From contig NZ_JACEGA010000001.1 of NCBI RefSeq assembly GCF_014174405.1, positions 804,001-868,000 of the forward strand: a stretch of DNA of 64,000 nucleotides, in the 5' to 3' direction. Below the pieces are notes generated by a model that made no database searches, was not told where the DNA came from, and was given only the letters and a program-made list of their open reading frames with translations. The position numbers and the translations under genes are program-made. Source of the stretch: Variimorphobacter saccharofermentans (lineage in GTDB: Bacteria; Bacillota; Clostridia; Lachnospirales; Lachnospiraceae). Below, piece by piece: positions 17,804 through 26,880 of the stretch. Positions within the stretch are counted from its first letter, which is position 1; every line of letters starts with the position of its first letter.

Positions 17804-17853
17804 CCAAGGCGGAACTCGTGTCTAAATACCAAGGCGGAACTCGTGTCTAAATA
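17804..17853. repeat. Perfect tandem duplication of a 25-bp unit
   Basis: Two identical 25-bp copies (17804-17828 and 17829-17853), each starting CCAAGGCGGAACTC and ending GTGTCTAAATA, lie directly upstream of the -35 box of the zinc operon. The repeat ends 2 nt before TTGACA. Confidence 0.95.
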
Positions 17854-17855
17854 AG

Positions 17856-17884
17856 TTGACAGAGGGTAATACTTATAATATAAT
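17856..17884 (+). promoter_or_regulatory. Promoter of the zinc importer operon
   Basis: TTGACA (17856-17861), 17 nt, TATAAT (17879-17884). Confidence 0.8.
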
Positions 17885-17891
17885 ATGTAAA

Positions 17892-17906
17892 TGCAAATGA
17901 TTTGCA
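17892..17906. promoter_or_regulatory. Fur/Zur-family operator (7-1-7 palindrome)
   Basis: TGCAAATGATTTGCA is a perfect 7-1-7 inverted repeat, the geometry of Fur, Zur and PerR boxes (xxxxAATnATTxxxx core). It covers the expected transcription start, so binding would block transcription. Given the operon content, zinc-dependent repression by Zur is the natural reading; no zur gene is in the window. Confidence 0.7.
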
Positions 17907-17923
17907 ATAGAGAGGAAAGTATA

Positions 17924-19006
17924 ATGAAGAAAAAGTTAGGAATATTATTGACTGCGATGATTTTCGTTGTGATCGCAGGAGTTATTATAGTTAAGTCTTT
18001 TACGAAGGAAAATTCTCAGGCTGTGCAATCAGATCATCAGCTTCGGGTGGTAACTACCTTTTACCCAGTTTATATGATCGGGTTAAACATTGCCGATCAA
18101 ATCGGAAATATTGAAGTGAGTAGCCTGACAGATCTGAATACTGGTTGTCTGCATGATTATCAATTAACGACTGAGGATATGAAGATGATATCGAATGCGG
18201 ACCTTCTAATTATCAATGGCGGTGGAATGGAAGGATTTCTGGAAGACATCGAAGCAAATTATCCTGATCTGACGATCATCAATGCCAGTGAAGGGATTAC
18301 CATGCTTCATCATGAAGAGGATGCTGATGAGGACCACGATTGGAACGACAAGGATCACGATAGGGATCATGATGAGGACGACACCGGGGAACAGAACGGG
18401 GATCATGATTTGGATGGGGAAATTAATCACGACCATGAGCATGATCATGGAGAGTTCAATGCCCATGTTTGGTTGAAACCACAGCTTTATATCAAGCAAA
18501 TTGAAAATGTCAGGAACGGAGTTGTTTCCTATATAAAAAACAATGAAACCGATTCAGATAATAGTAATAATACTGATAGTATGATAAAAAGAATCGAGGA
18601 GAATGCTCAGAGTTATATTGAAAAAATCCAGAAGCTGGATGAGGAATATGCGAATCTGGGACATGATCTTAATCTAAGTAAGGCGGTTATCTTTCATGAT
18701 TCATTTGAATATCTGGCTAATCGGGTGGGAATTGAGGTTGCCTTTACGGTTCCACTTGATTCGGACACAGTACTGAGTGCAGGAGATATTTCAACCATAA
18801 TTGATGAGGTAAATCAGGGAAATATCCGCTATCTCTTCACAGAACAGCAGTACAGCGATTCCATAGCAAAGAGAATTGAAGCGGAGACAGATGCGAAGAT
18901 GTATATTATCGATTCAGCAGTTACTGGAGATGGATCAAAGGATTCCTATATTAAAGCGATGACAAATAATCTTGAGGTAATAAAGGAAGCAATTACGATG
19001 AAGTAG
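17924..19006 (+). CDS. znuA: Zinc ABC transporter substrate-binding protein
   Basis: About 360 residues. An N-terminal hydrophobic segment (LGILLTAMIFVVIAGVIIV) lacks a lipobox cysteine, so the protein seems anchored by an uncleaved helix rather than as a lipoprotein. The cluster A-I fold is shown by VVTTFYPVYMIGLNIA, the NTGCLHDYQLT histidine region, FNAHVWLKP and the HDSFEYLANRVGIEV segment. A long His/Asp-rich loop (about 125-185, with HDHEHDHGEFNAH) is typical of zinc rather than manganese binding proteins. Start 17924 is preferred because AGAGGAAAG precedes it, and because the in-frame ATG at 17891 lies on the operator. First gene of the znuA-znuC-znuB operon. Confidence 0.9.
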   Translation: MKKKLGILLTAMIFVVIAGVIIVKSFTKENSQAVQSDHQLRVVTTFYPVYMIGLNIADQIGNIEVSSLTDLNTGCLHDYQLTTEDMKMISNADLLIINGGGMEGFLEDIEANYPDLTIINASEGITMLHHEEDADEDHDWNDKDHDRDHDEDDTGEQNGDHDLDGEINHDHEHDHGEFNAHVWLKPQLYIKQIENVRNGVVSYIKNNETDSDNSNNTDSMIKRIEENAQSYIEKIQKLDEEYANLGHDLNLSKAVIFHDSFEYLANRVGIEVAFTVPLDSDTVLSAGDISTIIDEVNQGNIRYLFTEQQYSDSIAKRIEAETDAKMYIIDSAVTGDGSKDSYIKAMTNNLEVIKEAITMK

Positions 19007-19023
19007 TATGTAGGGAGGTTGAA

Positions 19024-19794
19024 ATGAGGCAAGCTTATAAAAAGACAAAGATAAAACCGGGTACGGTAAAGATACAGGAAGCTGCCTGTGGCCTACATTG
19101 TATCCAAATGAAGAACATCGGAGTAAAGGATGGAGCTCAGACAATTATTGAAAATATCAATCTGCATATTCATTGTGGAAAGATTACAGTAATTATCGGT
19201 AAAAATGGTGCTGGTAAATCCACATTAATTAAAGCAATTCTGGGTGAAATTAAGCATGAAGGAGAAATTAAGTTTACAGATCTCAAAAATAATTCATTGC
19301 AGCACCTGAATATCGGTTATGTACCACAGCATATTAATATCGAGAAGAATACCCCAATGAGTGTGTATGACTTATTTGCTGGTTATATCAGTCGTTCACC
19401 GGTTTTCTTGCGAAAGAATCCGAAGGTATATCAAAAGATCCGGGAACAGCTGGCGATATTTGAAGCTCAGGATTTAATTGATAAACAGGCATGCGACTTA
19501 TCAGGGGGAGAGCTGCAGAGAGTATTATTATCCATAGCTATTACACCGGTACCTAATTTGCTTATGCTGGACGAGCCGGTATCCGGCATTGATCAAAATG
19601 GTATGGAGCTGTTTTATAGTAATATTGCTAAGCTGAAAAAGGAATATGATCTGGCAATGATTATTGTATCCCATGACTTTGAATTCGTCCGTAAATACGC
19701 GGATCACGTAATATTATTAGATAAGACAATTATCAAAGAAGGGGAGCCTTCCGAGGTCTTAGAAAGTGAAGAATTTCACCGGACTTTTGGGTAG
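19024..19794 (+). CDS. znuC: Zinc ABC transporter ATP-binding protein
   Basis: A 256-residue ABC ATPase. Walker A is GKNGAGKST at about residues 59-67, the signature motif is LSGGELQR, and Walker B is LLMLDEP followed by the switch histidine in IIVSHD. It powers import by ZnuB. It lies 17 nt after znuA with GGGAGGTTGAA before the ATG, and 14 nt before znuB, so the three are one transcript. The first 35 residues are a basic extension before the ABC domain. Confidence 0.92.
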   Translation: MRQAYKKTKIKPGTVKIQEAACGLHCIQMKNIGVKDGAQTIIENINLHIHCGKITVIIGKNGAGKSTLIKAILGEIKHEGEIKFTDLKNNSLQHLNIGYVPQHINIEKNTPMSVYDLFAGYISRSPVFLRKNPKVYQKIREQLAIFEAQDLIDKQACDLSGGELQRVLLSIAITPVPNLLMLDEPVSGIDQNGMELFYSNIAKLKKEYDLAMIIVSHDFEFVRKYADHVILLDKTIIKEGEPSEVLESEEFHRTFG

Positions 19795-19808
19795 GACAGG
19801 AGAGAGCG

Positions 19809-20648
19809 ATGGATATACTATATAAGATAATGGAAATGCTTCTACCCTTTCGCTGGGTAGAATACGACTTTATGAAGAATGCATTATTGGCTATTTTAAT
19901 TATCACGCCTTTATTTGGAATTCTCGGTACTATGATCGTGAACAATCGGATGGCATTCTTTTCAGATGCTCTGGGCCATTCTGCACTTACCGGAATTGCG
20001 ATCGGAACTTTATTCGGTATTACGGATTCCAATATTGCAATGCTTTTATTTGCCGCATTCTTTGCTTTAATTCTCAATAGAATTAAAAGAAAGAAGACCG
20101 TATCTACGGATACCGTAATATCGGTATTTGCATCCCTCAGTATGGCGCTGGGACTGGTCATTCTGTCCAGGGGAGGCAATTTTGCCAAATATTCAGGTCT
20201 GCTAGTGGGCGATATTCTAAGTATCAAGAGATATGAAATTGCATTATTGTGCATTAGCCTTCTGATAACAATTACCTTCTGGGTATTCTGCTTTAATCAG
20301 CTTCAGGCGATCAGTGTCAATGAGTCCTTGGCGAAAAGCAAGAAAATCAGAATACAATTGATAGAGGATTTGTTCAGTATCATAATAGCAATGATTGTTA
20401 TGTCCTCAGTAAAATGGGTTGGTATACTGATCATCAATGCATTACTGATTCTGCCTGCAGCTGCCAGTCGAAACATCTCATCCAATCAAAGAGAGTATCA
20501 TTTGTTCTCGGTACTCATATCATTATTCTCTGGAATATCAGGTCTTATCATATCTTACTATATCGGTACTGCTACGGGACCTACCGTTGTAATTATAGCA
20601 GCAATTATCTTCTTTATCACACTGTTCGCAAGACCTCAGGTATCGTAA
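19809..20648 (+). CDS. znuB: Zinc ABC transporter permease
   Basis: A 279-residue ABC-3 family permease with about eight membrane helices. Family motifs include MAFFSDALGHSALTGIAIG near residue 55-75 and the conserved VKWVGILIINALLILPAAAS. It forms the channel for zinc delivered by ZnuA. The ATG follows GGAGAGAGCG. The operon ends at the hairpin terminator near 20709-20740. Confidence 0.92.
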   Translation: MDILYKIMEMLLPFRWVEYDFMKNALLAILIITPLFGILGTMIVNNRMAFFSDALGHSALTGIAIGTLFGITDSNIAMLLFAAFFALILNRIKRKKTVSTDTVISVFASLSMALGLVILSRGGNFAKYSGLLVGDILSIKRYEIALLCISLLITITFWVFCFNQLQAISVNESLAKSKKIRIQLIEDLFSIIIAMIVMSSVKWVGILIINALLILPAAASRNISSNQREYHLFSVLISLFSGISGLIISYYIGTATGPTVVIIAAIIFFITLFARPQVS

Positions 20649-20708
20649 CCTGAACTTGCCTTCAGAGAAAGTAACCAAATAACTTAATATCAATCATCAA
20701 AATAATAC

Positions 20709-20740
20709 AAAAGAGCCATCTAGACAGTTGGTTCTTTTTT
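20709..20740 (+). terminator. Terminator of the zinc operon
   Basis: AAAGAGCCA and TTGGTTCTTT pair with one wobble and small bulges, followed by TTTT. Confidence 0.7.
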
Positions 20741-20859
20741 GTTACAAATCCTGAGTAGTAACACGTTCATACTATTATTTACGTTGTGTCATGATGTAAT
20801 AAATTTTGTAAGACTTCGTAACAGTATGGCCTGTGTCTTGTAGAGACCTATGTACCAAC

Positions 20860-21047
20860 GAAGAAACGATAGGATGGGAGCAAGCCGGAGGCTGGAAACA
20901 TATCCAGAACGGAGCATTTGCACTAGTCGGTACTTAGGCTCTGTTCTTTAGAACCTTACGTACCGTTACTAAGTGCAACTAAGCGCGAGCGGCTCCGTGG
21001 AGGATATTGTTTCAGCTTCCGGCTTACTCCCATCCCGTCGTTTCTTC
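20860..21047 (+). ncRNA. Long-hairpin structured element, copy B (candidate new RNA)
   Basis: A 188-nt imperfect palindrome. Outer arms GAAGAAACGATAGGATGGGAG and CTCCCATCCCGTCGTTTCTTC pair almost perfectly, then AAGCCGGA/TCCGGCTT. The central 86 nt (GGAG at 20911 to CTCC near 20996) match copy A read on the minus strand, without gaps. The core contains GTAC/GTAC arms, a GTTC-TTTA-GAAC hairpin, the stem TTGCACT/AGTGCAA, and the unpaired conserved AACTAAGCG. The arms of the two copies have unrelated sequences, yet each is self-complementary. The flanks (20741-20859 and 21048-21215) show no gene; no clear promoter was found. Function and class are unknown. Confidence 0.62.
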
Positions 21048-21215
21048 AATGTTATACATGAATCCTTATCAGAAACAGCCCGAACTAAACGAAGTTGCTG
21101 GCAAAAGTAAGAAGTATATGGATTTTTTATGAAAAGTATATTATAATAACAGGTAATAAAAAGGCAAATTCAAACATAAGGCAATAATTTACACCATTTT
21201 TGGAAGGAGAATTGC

Positions 21216-22337
21216 ATGAATAAACTGTTACTTTACATCAAGATATTGATTAACTTCCTTTTCGTGGTTGCTGCCGCATTATTTGTACTGTTAATCCTGC
21301 CTAGAATAATCCGTTTTTTTATGCCCTTTGTGATAGGCCTGATCGTATCCATGATTGCGAATCCATTGGTAAAATTCTTAGAGAAGAGAGTAAAGCTGCT
21401 CAGAAAGCATAGCTCCGTAATTATTATGGTAACGGTAATTGCCGCCATTATCGGTGTTGCTTATCTGCTGTTCTCCTTACTGTTTCGCGAAATCCGGGGG
21501 CTATCCGAGGATCTGCCCAATATTATTGAAAGTGTGGGAAATCAATTCTCAGAGTTGTCCGATACGATTCAGGAATTCTCTGAAACCTTGCCTGTCAGTT
21601 TACAGAACATGATAACGAAGATGCTTAACGGAATCAGGAATTATGCGTCAGAGTTTACAAACAATCTTCAGTTACCGACCATGTCCACTGCCGGGAATTT
21701 GGTGAAAGATATCGCAGAAGGATTTCTTATGGCAATTGTAATTGTGTTGTCCTCATATTTCTTTACCGCTTATAGGGATGAACTGGTAGCAGGACTTAAA
21801 AAGCATATGCCTCAGACCGTTACAGAATATTGGCGTTTGATAACGGATAATTTTAAGGCGGCCTTTGGGGGGTACTTTAAAGCGCAGTTCAAAATTATGC
21901 TGGTGCTTACCATAATTATGTTTATCGGGTTTGAAATCCTACAGGTAGGCTATTCCTTTGTGATTGCCCTGGGAATTGCTTTCCTGGACTTGTTGCCCGT
22001 ATTTGGTACCGGTGCAATTCTATGGCCCTGGGCAATTATTGATATGATATCCGGCAATTACTTCAGAGCCATCGGATTGGTGATTATTTATATAATCTGT
22101 CAGGTCGTGAAGCAGGTACTTCAACCCAAGATGGTTGGGGACAGCATCGGATTACATCCGCTTGCCACCTTGGTATTCCTTTTCGTAGGCTATCAGCTCT
22201 ACGGAATGCTAGGTATGATCATAGGAATTCCTGTTGGAATGGTTATAGTAAATTTATATCGAGTCGGGATGTTTGACCGGCTAATTCGTGGTTTTAAAAT
22301 TATCGTAAATGACATAAATGAGTTTCGAAAGTTTTAA
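21216..22337 (+). CDS. AI-2E family transporter (PF01594)
   Basis: A 373-residue membrane protein. Two helices at the N-terminus (ILINFLFVVAAALFVLLILP and FFMPFVIGLIVSMIANPLV) precede an amphipathic extracytoplasmic or cytosolic stretch (about 85-155). The conserved C-terminal bundle contains GYSFVIALGIAFLDLLPVFG, PWAIIDMISGNYFRAIGL and the QVVKQVLQPKMVGDSIGLHP motif. Those last motifs define the family, which includes the AI-2 exporter TqsA, sporulation protein YtvI and Na+/H+ antiporter-like members. The clostridial form is closest in pattern to the YtvI group, but I cannot fix the substrate. ATG follows AAGGAGAATTGC. It is monocistronic. Confidence 0.85.
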   Translation: MNKLLLYIKILINFLFVVAAALFVLLILPRIIRFFMPFVIGLIVSMIANPLVKFLEKRVKLLRKHSSVIIMVTVIAAIIGVAYLLFSLLFREIRGLSEDLPNIIESVGNQFSELSDTIQEFSETLPVSLQNMITKMLNGIRNYASEFTNNLQLPTMSTAGNLVKDIAEGFLMAIVIVLSSYFFTAYRDELVAGLKKHMPQTVTEYWRLITDNFKAAFGGYFKAQFKIMLVLTIIMFIGFEILQVGYSFVIALGIAFLDLLPVFGTGAILWPWAIIDMISGNYFRAIGLVIIYIICQVVKQVLQPKMVGDSIGLHPLATLVFLFVGYQLYGMLGMIIGIPVGMVIVNLYRVGMFDRLIRGFKIIVNDINEFRKF

Positions 22338-22466
22338 ATCGTGAAGTATAACAATATTTTATAAAATAATCCAAAAGTTGCATATACAAGTTGGAAAAAT
22401 AATGGTAATATATGATTGAAAAAATCTTTTACAAGAGATAACAAATTAGGATTGAGGAGTAAAAAA

Positions 22467-23258
22467 ATGAAAGGTAACAGGAACGAAATAGGCAATGAAG
22501 CAATTATTAGTTCGGACGAGATTAAGTTAATACTTGATCGTTATCGGATTGGAAAGAAACCATTGGCTAAGCTGCTCGGCTGGGGCGAAACCACAATTAT
22601 ACGCTACATGGAGGGAGATATCCCGACCAATGAATATTCCAATAAATTAAAAACCATTTTAGAGGACCCTGAGTTTTATTACGATCTATTGTGTAAGAGA
22701 AAGGATTGCCTTACTGGCGTAGCTTTCAAGAAAAGTAAGAAAGCAGTATTGTCAAGAATTATGGCAACTAAGATATATGCGGCAGCGTATTATATCGTCA
22801 ATAGAAGTAACGCTGAAATATGTGCCAGCTATGTACAGTTCTTGCTATATTATGCGCAGGTATTTTCCTTGGCATTATTTGATAGAGAACTATTCCAGGA
22901 GGAATGTGGCGTTAATAATGAACATATGCCATATTTGAAGCTATATGAAGCAATGAAACGAAATGGAATACATACACTGGAGGGCGGCGAAGAATTTCTG
23001 ACCAGTGAGGAGATGGCACTGGTGGATGCAGTAATGGATAGCTTTATGTGGTATGGACCCAAAGCATTGCTGGCAATGACTAATGTTGAGAAATCAATGA
23101 TAAAGATTTCGAGAGATAAGTTTAACAATAAGATTATTGCGAAGGATACATTGAAAGCATATTTTAAAGATATCCTTGATCAATATCAAATTCGTAGTAT
23201 TAAGGAAATCTATAAGTATCCTGATCAGAGGATTATTGATATAAAGGAGATGAATTAA
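22467..23258 (+). CDS. HTH plus Panacea (SocA-like) domain protein
   Basis: About 263 residues. Residues 14-60 form an MqsA-like helix-turn-helix (IKLILDRYRIGKKPLAKLLG then GETTIIRYMEGDIPTNEYS). The rest is a Panacea domain: YVQFLLYYAQVFSLALFDRE, an acidic turn, LYEAMKRNG, and the C-terminal helix VDAVMDSFMWYGPKALLAMT. Panacea domains neutralise varied toxins as hybrid antitoxins, and also occur in SocA, a proteolytic adaptor. No toxin ORF is adjacent on either side. Start 22467 is chosen because GAGGAGTAAAAAA precedes it; an upstream in-frame TTG has no ribosome site. It may be an orphan antitoxin or a regulator. Confidence 0.75.
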   Translation: MKGNRNEIGNEAIISSDEIKLILDRYRIGKKPLAKLLGWGETTIIRYMEGDIPTNEYSNKLKTILEDPEFYYDLLCKRKDCLTGVAFKKSKKAVLSRIMATKIYAAAYYIVNRSNAEICASYVQFLLYYAQVFSLALFDRELFQEECGVNNEHMPYLKLYEAMKRNGIHTLEGGEEFLTSEEMALVDAVMDSFMWYGPKALLAMTNVEKSMIKISRDKFNNKIIAKDTLKAYFKDILDQYQIRSIKEIYKYPDQRIIDIKEMN

Positions 23259-23330
23259 TTTTTTTGTCATAGCGTGTCAAAATAATAACAAACCTTTATT
23301 CGCAAAGGAAATGAACGAATAATCGAATTA

Positions 23331-23370
23331 AAATGCTTCAGTGATGGGATCTGTTTCGCTGTAGCATTTT
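23331..23370 (+). terminator. Terminator after the Panacea-domain gene
   Basis: AAATGCTTCAG pairs with CTGTAGCATTT (one bulge) and is followed by T-rich sequence. Confidence 0.65.
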
Positions 23371-23440
23371 ATAATGCTATCTCTGCATATGACAGGAAAG
23401 CAATATTACATCAAATAAACTGGAAAGGGAACACAAATCA

Positions 23441-24900
23441 ATGAATTGGAAAAGATTTTTACAAAGAACACTGGCATTATTATTAATCGGCATCTGTAGT
23501 ATTTCATTATTACAACCGGCGGTAGCAAGTGCTGCCTCCACAACACAGAAGAGCGCTACTGTCAAATTTACAAAGCTCAAAATTAACGGCTATACGGATA
23601 TATCATACTTCTCTAGCATAGGAGAGTATATAGTTGTATTTGGTAAAAAGAAAAATGGTCATATTATGTCCTATAGTAAAGATGGCAAGACCTTTAAAGA
23701 TCTTAATCTGGATACATATGTTACGAAAAAATTTGATAAGAAGAATTTTAAAGAAATAACATTTTCTTCACATCCATCATTTATATCAAAAAGAAATGCA
23801 GCATTTATCGTTGGTCAGGGAGTAGTGGATGATGTAGATAAAGAAAACTTTATAATAAAGATGTCAACTGATTTTAATCAGTAGAGGTAATCCCTTTAAA
23901 TAGTGCTGTTGAGAAATTGGACTCAGGTGCAAAGGATATATTTGTTGAAACCATTATCAATTATGATTATGAAACCGGTGAGATTCTGCTGGAAGGAAGT
24001 TATACCAATGCATCTGATGACTTAACTCCATTCTATTTAATATCAACAAAGGGAAATACCTATACGGCATATGCTTTTCCAAGTAATAAATGTAATACGA
24101 TAGATCGTGTGGGTAAGTACCTTGTATGTTATAATTATTTTGAGTTTGAAAGTGATGAGAGTGGAGTAGGTATCTATTATTATTCTAAGGATGGTAAGAA
24201 ATGGAGTAAAGCAACTACACCTAAGAATGCAGACGGACTAAGCTGGAAACGCCATTACTTATTCTCTGAATACTTCAACGTATGTGTTAATGAAGATTCA
24301 TCCAAGACTTTAGATAGCTATACAGTATATTATACAAAGGATATGAAGAAATATGATAGCTTAAGTAAGGATTTTGTGGTGGATGGAATAGGCCGTTATA
24401 TGAATTTTTTTGATGAAGACGATTTTTATATGGCAATAGAGAATGGATATGGAGACAAAAGACAGGTTGCTATTTCTAAAAAAGATAAAAAGTCAGGAAG
24501 TAAATGGAAGGAATTATTCAGATATAATGCAGAATCGAACGATCTTTACTATACGGTGTATCATTATTTAAAAAATACACCAATGCTTATGAAGGATGGA
24601 GATAAGTGCAAACTGGTTTATTTAGAAAATGGAAAGGAATATGATACAAAGCTGGAGGCGGATAAATTAACTGATTCAGATCAATCATATGATAATAAGA
24701 CAACCTATATGGTATATAAGAATGAGTATATTATTGCGACACAGAATAATTTTCTTAAATATTATATGATAAAAACTCCGCTTAAATTTAATTATTGTCG
24801 AACCTTAAAAACGAAAAGCACAGGAGAACGTCTGTACATATATAACGATACAGAGATTTATTATGTATCCAAGAGTAATATTGATAAGGCTGTAAAATAA
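23441..24900 (+). pseudogene. Secreted BNR/propeller-like protein, frameshifted
   Basis: The first frame (23441-23884) has a signal peptide (RTLALLLIGICSISLLQPAV, cleavage near ASA-AS) and ends at TAG after STDFNQ. The second frame is open from 23881 (V-E-V-I-P-L-N-S) through 24900. One base is missing near 23879-23881 (AAT-CA-GTA). Repaired, the protein has about 486 residues. It carries repeats such as YSKDGKTF, YSKDGKKWSKA and YTKDMKKYDS, which resemble Asp-box/BNR beta-propeller blades. No sialidase catalytic residues are apparent. It is probably a secreted or surface-exposed protein of unknown role. The open state of both parts suggests a recent mutation or a read error. Confidence 0.7.
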
Positions 24901-24906
24901 CATTAG

Positions 24907-24997
24907 AAAAAGAAGAAGCTGTAGCAAAATGGTTTATTAAGAATTATGGTAAGTCATAATCCCTGTCATAAACATTTTGCAACAGCTCCTTCTTTTG
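24907..24997. terminator. Long bidirectional terminator hairpin of the GCTGTTGC family
   Basis: AAGAAGAAGCTGTAGCAAAATG on one side pairs with CATTTTGCAACAGCTCCTTCTT on the other. T runs on both strands serve the converging secreted-protein gene and typA. The stem core is shared with hairpins at 27890-27949 and 47469-47548. Confidence 0.75.
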
Positions 24998-25000
24998 TTA

Positions 25001-26833
25001 CTAGCTATTCTGTCTATTTCTTCGATCCCTCATACGTAAGGTGGGATCCAGTATCTTCTTACGAATTCGAAGGCTTTTCGGAGTTACCTCTAAAAGCTCG
25101 TCGGTCTCGATAAATTCCAAAGCCTGTTCCAGACTGAGAATCTTCGGAGGAGTCAATCGCAATGCTTCGTCTGCACTGGAAGAGCGGGTGTTCGTAAGCT
25201 GCTTTCTTTTACATACATTAACCTCGATATCCTCGGCCTTCGGGTTCTGTCCCACAACCATACCGGAGTATACTTTAACGCCTGGTCCAATGAATAGAAT
25301 GCCACGCTCCTGTGCGTTATATAAACCATAAGTAATACTTTCACCAGTTTCATAAGCGATCAGGCTGCCGGTTTTGCGATACTGAATATCTCCCTTATAT
25401 GGACCATAGCCGTCAAATAAGGTATTGATAATTCCGTTACCCTTGGTATCGGTTAAGAATTCCCCACGGTATCCAATCAATCCACGAGCAGGGATGGAAA
25501 ACTCTATACGGGTATGACCGTTGCCAGAGGTATGCATGTTAATCATTTCACCTTTTCGCTGGCCTAATTTCTCAATAACCGTTCCTGCGAATTCATCCGG
25601 AACATCGATCATTGCATGTTCCATAGGCTCCAGCTTCTTGCCGTTCTCATCCGTCTTATATAATACTTCTGCTTTACTTACTGAGAATTCATAGCCTTCC
25701 CGTCTCATATTTTCAATAAGTACGGATAGATGAAGCTCTCCTCGTCCGGATACCTTAAAGCTTTCCGTAGTATCTGTTTCTTCGACACGAAGACTTACAT
25801 CCGTATTTAACTCCCTCATTAATCGATCTCTCAAATGACGAGAGGTTACGAATTTACCCTCGGTTCCAGCAAGGGGGCTATCATTTACATTAAAGTACAT
25901 CGCAATCGTTGGTTCGGATATCTTCTGAAACGGAATAGGTTCAGGATGTTCCGGCGAGCAGATGGTATCTCCAATATGAATATCTGCAATTCCGGAAATG
26001 GCAACGATGGAACCAACAGTTGCTTCATTAACCTCTACTCTCTTTAAGCCGTCGAATTCATAGAGCTTACTGATCTTTACCTTCACATTCATATCCGGAT
26101 CATGCGCGTTTACTAAAACCACTTCCTGATTCACCCGGATGGTGCCGTTATCTACCTTACCAATTCCGATTCTTCCTACATATTCATTATAATCAATGGT
26201 ACTGATGAGTACCTGTGTGCTCTGATCAGGGTCTCCCTCCGGAGCCGGAATATAGTTTATGATGGTTTCAAATAGTGGTGTCATGTCCTTTGCTTCTTCC
26301 TCCATGGATAAGGAAGCAATACCGGATTTCGCAGAAGCAAATACAAAGGGACAGTCAAGCTGTTCATCATTGGCATCAAGCTCCAGTAACAGCTCCAATA
26401 CTTCATCAACGACCTCAGTCGGTCTGGCTTCTGGTCGATCCATTTTATTTACACATACAATAACGGGTAAAGAAAGCTCCAGAGCCTTTTTCAATACGAA
26501 TTTCGTCTGTGGCATGGGCCCTTCAAAAGCATCCACTACTAATATAACACCATTCACCATTTTTAGAACACGCTCTACTTCTCCTCCGAAGTCGGCATGT
26601 CCGGGTGTATCAATAATATTTATTTTGCATCCGTTATAGAATACGGCAGTATTTTTTGACAAAATTGTGATACCGCGCTCACGTTCAATGGCATTGGAAT
26701 CCATGACTCTTTCTACAACAGCCTGATTAGATCGAAATACACCACTTTGCTTTAACAATTCATCAACCAGGGTTGTCTTACCATGGTCAACATGGGCGAT
26801 AATAGCTATATTTCGAATATCCTCTCGTTTCAT
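25001..26833 (-). CDS. typA: Ribosome-associated GTPase TypA/BipA
   Basis: About 610 residues. The GTPase domain has G1 AHVDHGKTT, switch I ERGITILSKN, G3 DTPGHADFGGEV and G4 VNKMDR. Domain II, the two EF-G-like domains and the TypA-specific C-terminus (RTPLGRGE-type region here as KAEDIEVNVCKRKQLTNTR) follow. It binds 70S ribosomes and assists 50S assembly and stress growth. The ATG at 26833 is favoured over one 12 nt upstream because GAGGAG sits 5 nt before it. Its leader has a promoter at 26966-26994 and a stable hairpin at 26881-26936. Confidence 0.96.
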   Translation of the reverse strand: MKREDIRNIAIIAHVDHGKTTLVDELLKQSGVFRSNQAVVERVMDSNAIERERGITILSKNTAVFYNGCKINIIDTPGHADFGGEVERVLKMVNGVILVVDAFEGPMPQTKFVLKKALELSLPVIVCVNKMDRPEARPTEVVDEVLELLLELDANDEQLDCPFVFASAKSGIASLSMEEEAKDMTPLFETIINYIPAPEGDPDQSTQVLISTIDYNEYVGRIGIGKVDNGTIRVNQEVVLVNAHDPDMNVKVKISKLYEFDGLKRVEVNEATVGSIVAISGIADIHIGDTICSPEHPEPIPFQKISEPTIAMYFNVNDSPLAGTEGKFVTSRHLRDRLMRELNTDVSLRVEETDTTESFKVSGRGELHLSVLIENMRREGYEFSVSKAEVLYKTDENGKKLEPMEHAMIDVPDEFAGTVIEKLGQRKGEMINMHTSGNGHTRIEFSIPARGLIGYRGEFLTDTKGNGIINTLFDGYGPYKGDIQYRKTGSLIAYETGESITYGLYNAQERGILFIGPGVKVYSGMVVGQNPKAEDIEVNVCKRKQLTNTRSSSADEALRLTPPKILSLEQALEFIETDELLEVTPKSLRIRKKILDPTLRMRDRRNRQNS

Positions 26834-26880
26834 CTTTCTCCTCATTTCTGAAATACATTCATAGTACTCTGGTAACAGTT

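Noticed and set aside
18206..18499. ORFs on other frames across the His/Asp-rich loop of znuA
   Set aside because: Open frames there result from the repeated GATCAC-like codons; no ribosome site and no conserved protein.
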